A stretch of 19,296 bases of DNA. Source: an uncultured Acetatifactor sp. Lineage in GTDB: Bacteria > Bacillota > Clostridia > Lachnospirales > Lachnospiraceae. Under the pieces are notes generated by a model. It searched no databases and was not told the origin of the DNA. It saw only the letters and a list, made by a program, of their open reading frames with translations. This document shows positions 14,340-19,296 of this stretch, in pieces; within the stretch, counting starts at the first letter, position 1; every line of letters begins with the position of its first letter. The position numbers were made by a program, and so were the translations under genes. Location: contig CAJUGT010000075.1 in NCBI GenBank assembly GCA_910586435.1, forward strand, positions 1 to 19,296. Direction: 5' to 3'.

Positions 14340-15116
14340 ATGGAACGGAAATCTTTATTGATTATTATTCCTGCATATAATGAAGGGAAAAATATCGGAG
14401 CGTTTCTGGAGCAGCTGGAACAGCCAGAGATTCGGGAAATTGCCGATATTCTGGTGATGGATGACGCTTCTTGGGACAATACGGGAGAGATTGCGCGTTC
14501 CCGGGGACATAAGGTAGTGACCCATGTGTATCATCTGGGGTATGGGAGCGGATTGCAGGTTGGATATAAATATGCGGCCAGGAAGAAATATCGTTACGTA
14601 ATTCAGATGGATGCGGATGGACAGCATGATGTGAGTAATGTTATGATGCTGTATCAGAAAATGCTTGCGGTGGACGGTAACGGTCGTCAGCCGGATATTG
14701 TATTGGGGTCAAGGTTTATGGAGGGAAGCGTCACCTTTCCCATCTCTTTTGTGAAAAGAGTCGCCTATGCGTTGTTTCGGCTGCTGATACGGCTGGGTAC
14801 TGGAAAGAACATCATGGATCCCACCACAGGGCTGCAAGGTTTGAGCAGGAGAGCATTTTCTTATTATGCCGGATATAATCATTTTGACGACCAATATCCG
14901 GACGCCAATATGATTATGCAGATGATGCTTCTGGGCTATCGGGTGGAGGAAGTCCCGGCCATTATGCATAGCCGGGTGGAGGGTGTCAGTATGCATTCAG
15001 GGTGGAAGCCCGTGCTTTATATGTTTCGTATGTTTTTTTCCATGGTTGCGGTATGGGTCAGGATAAAACTGTTTCATGCGGATACGGGGGCTGCCAATGA
15101 AGAAACTGTTTCGTAA
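14340..15116 (+). CDS. GT2 glycosyltransferase, polyprenyl-phosphate type
   Basis: The 258-residue protein is an inverting GT-A enzyme of the DPM1/DPG-synthase group. Such enzymes move a sugar from a nucleotide to polyprenyl phosphate. Visible are the N-terminal LLIIIPAYNEGKNIGAF, the VMDDASWDNT motif, and the catalytic metal site MDADGQHD (D91, D93, D97). A hydrophobic C-terminal region (around residues 225-245) may touch the membrane. A GTG at 14331 is in frame, but ATG 14340 gives the more usual start; either is possible. A DUF2304 protein nearby is the usual companion. Its lipid-linked product could feed the GT-C-like protein upstream. It overlaps the next gene by 20 bases. Confidence 0.85.
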   Translation: MERKSLLIIIPAYNEGKNIGAFLEQLEQPEIREIADILVMDDASWDNTGEIARSRGHKVVTHVYHLGYGSGLQVGYKYAARKKYRYVIQMDADGQHDVSNVMMLYQKMLAVDGNGRQPDIVLGSRFMEGSVTFPISFVKRVAYALFRLLIRLGTGKNIMDPTTGLQGLSRRAFSYYAGYNHFDDQYPDANMIMQMMLLGYRVEEVPAIMHSRVEGVSMHSGWKPVLYMFRMFFSMVAVWVRIKLFHADTGAANEETVS

Positions 15117-16407
15117 GTGGGGGACGGGGGGACATTTTGACAGCGCGAATCTGACGGAAGTTCCGGAGGAGATCTCAAACCCGGCCAGAGGATGGTATCA
15201 GATTTACACCTTTTTGGCTGAGAGGGAGCCGGATTTCAAGGAGCTGGAATGGTGTGTGGATCAAAAGGACACTTTGGCCCTTTTGGTGATTGATATAGGC
15301 TTTTTCAGAGAGAGGGATCTGGATGAAGAAACTTTGGAGCGCATTGGACGGATTCTGTGCTTTTTTCAGCAAAGGGGCTGCGAGTGTATTTTGAGAGCTG
15401 TCTATGACCATGAAGGGAAAGCCATGGAGAGGGAACCTTTTTTCTTTGCCCAGGTACTGCGCCATCTAAGGCAGATATGTGGTATTGTGTCCCAGTATGC
15501 CGAAGCCGTTTTTGTGTATCAGGGGATGTTGGTAGGGAACTGGGGAGAGATGCACACTTCCCGTTTTCTGCATGAAGATATGCCGGCGCAGATGGCGGAG
15601 GTATTGAGAACCGGCATGGGGGATAAAGTGTATCTGGCTGTCAGAAGGCCGGTGTATTGGAGGATGCTGCACGAAAGCCCGGATGGAAGGAAGGCGGGGG
15701 AGTATGACAGCATGGGCCTTTTTGATGACGGTATGTTCGGTTCGGCCGGCCATTTGGGGACCTTTGGTCATCAGGCGAGAGAGGAAGCCGGCTGGAATGC
15801 CCCCTGGTCCAGAGAGGATGAACTGACTTTTGAGGAAGAGATTGGCAGATATGCCCCTAATGGAGGGGAAGCTGTTTATGGGGAGGGATTTGTGGAAGGG
15901 ATGACTCCGGGAAAAGTGATTCAAATTCTCAGACAAATGCGGGTTACTTATCTGAACAGAGTCTACGACCCACGGATTCTGAATATCTGGAAGGAATGGA
16001 GTTGTCTTAAGCAGGGGGTATGGGCGGATAAAAGTCTGCTGGAATATGTGGGGGCACATCTTGGCTATCGGTTTCTGGTGAGGAAGGTTTCGATGAGATG
16101 GAACAGAGGCGGAGGAAAGGGAGTTCTGGAAGTTGAAATAGAAAATGTGGGATTTGGAGGATTATATCAGGAGGCTGAGCTTTGTCCGGAATGTTTGGAT
16201 GAGAATGGGGTAAAGTCTTGTCTGGAGAAGAGGGGGCCCATGAGAGGATGGGGAAGCGGTGAGGCAAGAAAGTTTTCCTGGGCGGTGGATGTCTGTGCCT
16301 GTGAATTGTATCTGACGGCAAGAAGAAAACGAGACGGGGCAGTCATTCGCTTTGCCAACAGATCTGACAGTGAGGGAAGAGTGCATCTTGGGAGCGTCCG
16401 GCTTTGA
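15097..16407 (+). CDS. DUF4874/DUF4832 TIM-barrel-like protein
   Basis: The 436-residue protein matches the paired DUF4874 and DUF4832 families. The N-terminal part has the family opening NPARGWYQIYTF (about residues 28-39) and NWGEMHTSRF, a glycosidase-like barrel pattern. The C-terminal part has NGGEAVYGEG, VTYLNRVYDPRILNIW and a beta-rich end typical of DUF4832. Members resemble glycoside hydrolases, but no activity is established that I know of. No signal peptide is visible. The start at ATG 15097 is preferred over an in-frame ATG at 15076, because GGGGG lies seven bases upstream (15085-15089). It overlaps the GT2 gene by 20 bases. It may trim or modify the glycan; its place in a Pel-type locus without PelA is notable. 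Confidence 0.8.
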   Translation: MKKLFRKWGTGGHFDSANLTEVPEEISNPARGWYQIYTFLAEREPDFKELEWCVDQKDTLALLVIDIGFFRERDLDEETLERIGRILCFFQQRGCECILRAVYDHEGKAMEREPFFFAQVLRHLRQICGIVSQYAEAVFVYQGMLVGNWGEMHTSRFLHEDMPAQMAEVLRTGMGDKVYLAVRRPVYWRMLHESPDGRKAGEYDSMGLFDDGMFGSAGHLGTFGHQAREEAGWNAPWSREDELTFEEEIGRYAPNGGEAVYGEGFVEGMTPGKVIQILRQMRVTYLNRVYDPRILNIWKEWSCLKQGVWADKSLLEYVGAHLGYRFLVRKVSMRWNRGGGKGVLEVEIENVGFGGLYQEAELCPECLDENGVKSCLEKRGPMRGWGSGEARKFSWAVDVCACELYLTARRKRDGAVIRFANRSDSEGRVHLGSVRL

Positions 16408-16440
16408 GAGCGGACTGGGGGAAAAGGCTGAGGAATTGGT

Positions 16441-17442
16441 ATGGAGCGGATTGACTTTGTGATAACCTGGGTGGATGGCGGGGATGAGGCGTGGCGGAGA
16501 GAACGGGCAGGATATCTTCCTAAAAAAGGACTGGAAGACGACAATGAGGAGAGGTATCGGGATTGGGGCCTTTTAAAGTATTGGTTCCGAGGGGTGGAAA
16601 AATTTGCGCCCTGGGTGGAGAAGGTTCATTTTATCACTTGGGGGCATCTTCCCCGGTGGTTGGACAGAAACCACCCAAAGCTGCATATTGTCAATCATAA
16701 GGATTATATTCCGGAGAAATATTTGCCGGTATTCAACAGCAATGTCCTGGAGATTTATATGCATAAAATAGAGGGATTGCCGGAACATTTTGTGTATTTT
16801 AATGATGATATATTCCTGATACGGCCAGTGGCGCCGGAATATTTTTTTGTCAAAGGCAGGCCCTGTGATATGCTGGCGTTTCAGCCGGTGGTAGCCAATC
16901 CTGCCAACCCCGTCATGTCCCATTTATATCTGAACAATATCCTTGTTCTGGCAAAGTATTTTGACAAACGGGAGAATGTGCGCAGACATCCCGGGGATTA
17001 CTTTAAGCCGGGCTATCCTCCCCTGTATTTTTTTTATAACATGCTGGAAATGGCTTTTCCGCTGTTTACAGGTTTGTATACGGTACATGGGCCGTCTCCT
17101 TTTTTAAAGGAGACTTTTGAGGAAGTGTGGGAGAAGGAGGGGCAGGCGCTGGAGGCCATGTCTGTGAATCGTTTTCGCAGTGAAAACGACCTGACGCAGT
17201 ATCTGTTCAGAGAATGGCAGAAACTTTCGGGTAAGTTTCAGGCGAAAAATATTCACAGAGGATTTCGTTATTATAATCTCTCAGAACAGAATGCCGGGCT
17301 GGAATCGGATATCAGAAGGCAGAAGGCAGGAATCATATGCGTCAATGACGGACACATCCAGGGTGACTTGGAGCATGTCAGGGAGGGGCTGGCAGGGGCT
17401 TTTGAGCAGATATTGCCGGACGCCTGTTCCTTTGAGCGCTGA
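16441..17442 (+). CDS. Stealth-type sugar-phosphate transferase
   Basis: The 333-residue protein carries the four conserved regions of Stealth proteins, which transfer hexose-1-phosphate to build phosphodiester-linked capsule or exopolysaccharide. CR1 is IDFVITWVDGGDEAW (residues 4-18). CR2 is YFNDDIFLIRP with N121, D122 and D123. CR3 contains VHGPSPFLKE with H216. CR4 contains ICVNDGH with N302 and D303. All look intact, and the length fits small stand-alone members. No membrane segment is seen, so it should act in the cytoplasm. It suggests the locus product contains sugar-phosphate links. A GAGGA ribosome binding site precedes ATG 16441, and the gene sits 33 bases after its neighbour. Confidence 0.9.
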   Translation: MERIDFVITWVDGGDEAWRRERAGYLPKKGLEDDNEERYRDWGLLKYWFRGVEKFAPWVEKVHFITWGHLPRWLDRNHPKLHIVNHKDYIPEKYLPVFNSNVLEIYMHKIEGLPEHFVYFNDDIFLIRPVAPEYFFVKGRPCDMLAFQPVVANPANPVMSHLYLNNILVLAKYFDKRENVRRHPGDYFKPGYPPLYFFYNMLEMAFPLFTGLYTVHGPSPFLKETFEEVWEKEGQALEAMSVNRFRSENDLTQYLFREWQKLSGKFQAKNIHRGFRYYNLSEQNAGLESDIRRQKAGIICVNDGHIQGDLEHVREGLAGAFEQILPDACSFER

Positions 17443-17476
17443 TATGGGGGCTGTAAGGGACTGAAAGGGGGATGCT

Positions 17477-17482
17477 GGAGGG
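17477..17482 (+). promoter_or_regulatory. ribosome binding site selecting a GTG start
   Basis: GGAGGG lies six bases before GTG 17489. The nearby ATG at 17472 is in another frame and stops after six codons, with its TGA overlapping the GTG. The GTG is therefore the best start for the flippase gene. Confidence 0.65.
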
Positions 17483-17488
17483 ATTGCT

Positions 17489-19296
17489 GTGACAAATAAC
17501 CTTGAAAAAAGCAGAACAGAATACTCTGCGCTGAACACTACCGTAGCCATGGCGGCCCGGATTGCGGCCATACTAGCGGGGTATTTTACCAGAGTGATAT
17601 TCACTCACACACTCAGCGAGGAGTATGTGGGAATCAACGGATTGTTTACGGATATTCTCAATGTCCTGGCACTTTCGGAATTAGGGGTGGGAACGGCGAT
17701 TACTTATGCGCTCTATAAGCCGGTGGCGGAGAAGGATGTGGAGAAGCAGAAGTCCCTGATGAGAATGTATCGGCAGATTTACAGGGTTGTGGCGGTCATT
17801 GTGCTTGGGGGCGGACTGTTGGTAATTCCTTTTATGGATGTACTGATTAGAAATCAGACCCATGTGGAGTATTTGACGGTTATCTATCTAATGTATTTAC
17901 TGAATTCCGTTTTGTCCTATCTGTTGATATATAAAAAGACATTGTTGGACGCCCACCAGCTGGGGTATATTGGTGTAATGTATCAGACAGCCTTTTTGCT
18001 GTTGCAGAATCTGTTGCAGATGGGCGTACTGTTATGCACACGGAATTTTTTTCTCTTTGCGGCCGTGATGATTTTCTGTACTCTGGCCAATAATCTGTGT
18101 ATTTCCCAAAAAGCGGAGAGGATGTATCCTTATTTGAGGGAAAGAGAAGTCCAGGCACTTCCGATGGAAGAGAGACAATCCATTTATGGGAATATTCGGG
18201 CCATGCTGATGCATAAAATCGGAAATGTGATTGTGGGAAATACGGACAACCTCCTGCTGTCATCTCTGGTAGGTATAGTCAGTGTGAGCAGATATTCCAA
18301 TTATTTTCTTATTATAGGTTCCGTGCGCCAAGTGCTGAATCAGATGTTTCAGGGGATTACCGCAAGTGTTGGCAATCTGGGGGTGGAAGAGGGAAAAGAG
18401 AGAATTTTAAAAATATTTGAGTCCTCTTTTTTCATGGGGCAATGGCTGTTCGGACTTGGGACAATCTGCCTGTATGAACTGGTGGATATTTTTGTGGAAA
18501 TCAGTTTCGGGGCGCAATATGTTTTTACGAAGGATGTGACTTTGATATTGTGCCTGAATTTTTATTTCACAGGAATGAGGCAGGCAGTTTTGGTATTCAG
18601 GGATTCCATGGGGCTGTTCCGGTATGACAGATACAAGTCACTGGCTGAAGCCGCAATCAATCTGCTGGTTTCCATTGTACTGGGGTACAGGATGGGAACG
18701 TCAGGTATCTTTCTGGGAACATTGATAAGCACAATTGCCACCTCTTTGTGGGTGGAACCATATATACTGTATAAGCATCGGCTCAAAATGTCGCCCAAGG
18801 GGTATTTCCTGCGGTATGCCCTCTATGGGGGTGTGACTTTTCTTCTGTGGGCGGGGGAAGACTGGCTGTGCCGGCATTTGACCAGTGGTCTGGCAGGTGG
18901 GGCCGGTTTCAAGGGTACTTGGCTGGCGGACGGCGGGGCGTCGCAGGGGAGTATGGAAGTCTTATGGAAGACAGGCTGTATACGGCTGACGGTTTGCTTT
19001 GGCATTACCAATCTGGTGTATTTTCTATTATATCATCGGACAAAAGAATTTCGCCTGCTTTCAAAAAAGGCTTATGGGATTCTGAGAAAGAAATTTGGAA
19101 AGAAATTTGGCTTAAAGGCAGACGGCGCAAAAAAAGAGAAAGTGACAGAAATTTCCGGAAAATGTATGCCGGAAGGGGGATGTCTGCTGGCATTGCTTCG
19201 GGGGGAGCCAATTCCATGGGGTACCATCTCCGAACAATCTCCGGATTGGGGCAGGCTTGCGAATATGGCAGCCCATCACGGCGTGCTGTCCCTTTT
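17489..19296 (+). CDS. Wzx/PST-type flippase, fused to start of nucleotidyltransferase domain (partial)
   Basis: The frame is open from GTG 17489 to the window edge, 602 codons without a stop. The first ~550 residues form a polytopic flippase of the polysaccharide-transporter superfamily. It opens NTTVAMAARIAAILAGYFTR and has LGVGTAITYALYKPVAEKD and the family motif NTDNLLLSSLVG. Such proteins flip lipid-linked sugar units. Instead of ending there, the frame runs through a basic linker (KKFGKKFGLKADGAKKEK) into GGCLLALLRGEPIP and DWGRLANMAAHHGVLSLF. That stretch resembles the N-terminus of NTP_transf_5 nucleotidyltransferases. An ATG at 19166 inside the frame has no clear ribosome binding site, so a fusion is more likely than a separate gene. 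The catalytic part lies outside the window, so the domain call is tentative; the flippase call is firm. Confidence 0.8.
   Translation, partial: MTNNLEKSRTEYSALNTTVAMAARIAAILAGYFTRVIFTHTLSEEYVGINGLFTDILNVLALSELGVGTAITYALYKPVAEKDVEKQKSLMRMYRQIYRVVAVIVLGGGLLVIPFMDVLIRNQTHVEYLTVIYLMYLLNSVLSYLLIYKKTLLDAHQLGYIGVMYQTAFLLLQNLLQMGVLLCTRNFFLFAAVMIFCTLANNLCISQKAERMYPYLREREVQALPMEERQSIYGNIRAMLMHKIGNVIVGNTDNLLLSSLVGIVSVSRYSNYFLIIGSVRQVLNQMFQGITASVGNLGVEEGKERILKIFESSFFMGQWLFGLGTICLYELVDIFVEISFGAQYVFTKDVTLILCLNFYFTGMRQAVLVFRDSMGLFRYDRYKSLAEAAINLLVSIVLGYRMGTSGIFLGTLISTIATSLWVEPYILYKHRLKMSPKGYFLRYALYGGVTFLLWAGEDWLCRHLTSGLAGGAGFKGTWLADGGASQGSMEVLWKTGCIRLTVCFGITNLVYFLLYHRTKEFRLLSKKAYGILRKKFGKKFGLKADGAKKEKVTEISGKCMPEGGCLLALLRGEPIPWGTISEQSPDWGRLANMAAHHGVLSL

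Noticed and set aside
15097..16407. PelA homologue
   Set aside because: The motifs fit DUF4874/DUF4832, and no deacetylase motif or signal peptide is seen.

Overview
The window reads as one long left-to-right operon from a Gram-positive bacterium, most likely a gut-type clostridium (Lachnospiraceae-like). Support for this includes strong GGAGG-type ribosome binding sites, tight or overlapping gene junctions, an intracellular PL11 rhamnogalacturonan lyase and Clostridia-style glycan families. I cannot name the species. The locus looks like a Pel-type exopolysaccharide system extended with further glycan genes.

Layout. Bases 1-245 hold a GC-rich left edge, with a possible divergent minus-strand gene start, and a good sigma-70-type promoter (TTTACT at 169-174, 17-bp spacer, extended -10 TGTTATAAT). 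The promoter drives a PL11 rhamnogalacturonan lyase without signal peptide (246-2672) and a small PqqD-family protein (2688-2966). After an 85-base gap with two hairpins comes the Pel membrane-synthase core: a PelD-like c-di-GMP receptor with an N-terminal dehydrogenase-like (SDR) domain (3052-5292), PelE (5289-6296), the glycosyltransferase PelF with a long, unusual Asn/Ala repeat tail (6339-8549), and the PelG transporter (8521-10005).

Downstream are a large GT-C-like membrane protein with an in-frame 36/72-bp tandem repeat (10055-12610), a second hairpin-rich gap, a DUF2304 membrane protein (12691-13083), a GT4 glycosyltransferase (13080-14279), a GT2 glycosyltransferase (14340-15116), a DUF4874/DUF4832 TIM-barrel-like protein (15097-16407), a Stealth-type sugar-phosphate transferase (16441-17442), and a Wzx/PST-type flippase that continues without a stop into what looks like the start of an NTP_transf_5 nucleotidyltransferase domain, cut by the window edge (17489 onward).

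How the genes may work together. PelD, PelE and PelG would form the inner-membrane complex that binds c-di-GMP and activates PelF; PelF makes the polymer and PelG moves it across the membrane. No PelA-type deacetylase/hydrolase is seen. The downstream GT2, GT4, DUF2304, GT-C-like, Stealth and flippase genes look like a second, lipid-linked glycan assembly and export module in the same transcript, possibly building an anchor, side chain or phosphodiester-linked decoration. I see no intrinsic terminator and no RNA gene, insertion sequence or CRISPR array. The most novel points are the PelF repeat tail, the SDR-PelD fusion with a degenerate SDR active site but an intact RxxD I-site, the flippase-nucleotidyltransferase fusion with an orphan PqqD protein at the other end, and the combination of Pel synthase with PL11, Stealth and DUF4874/DUF4832 proteins without PelA.
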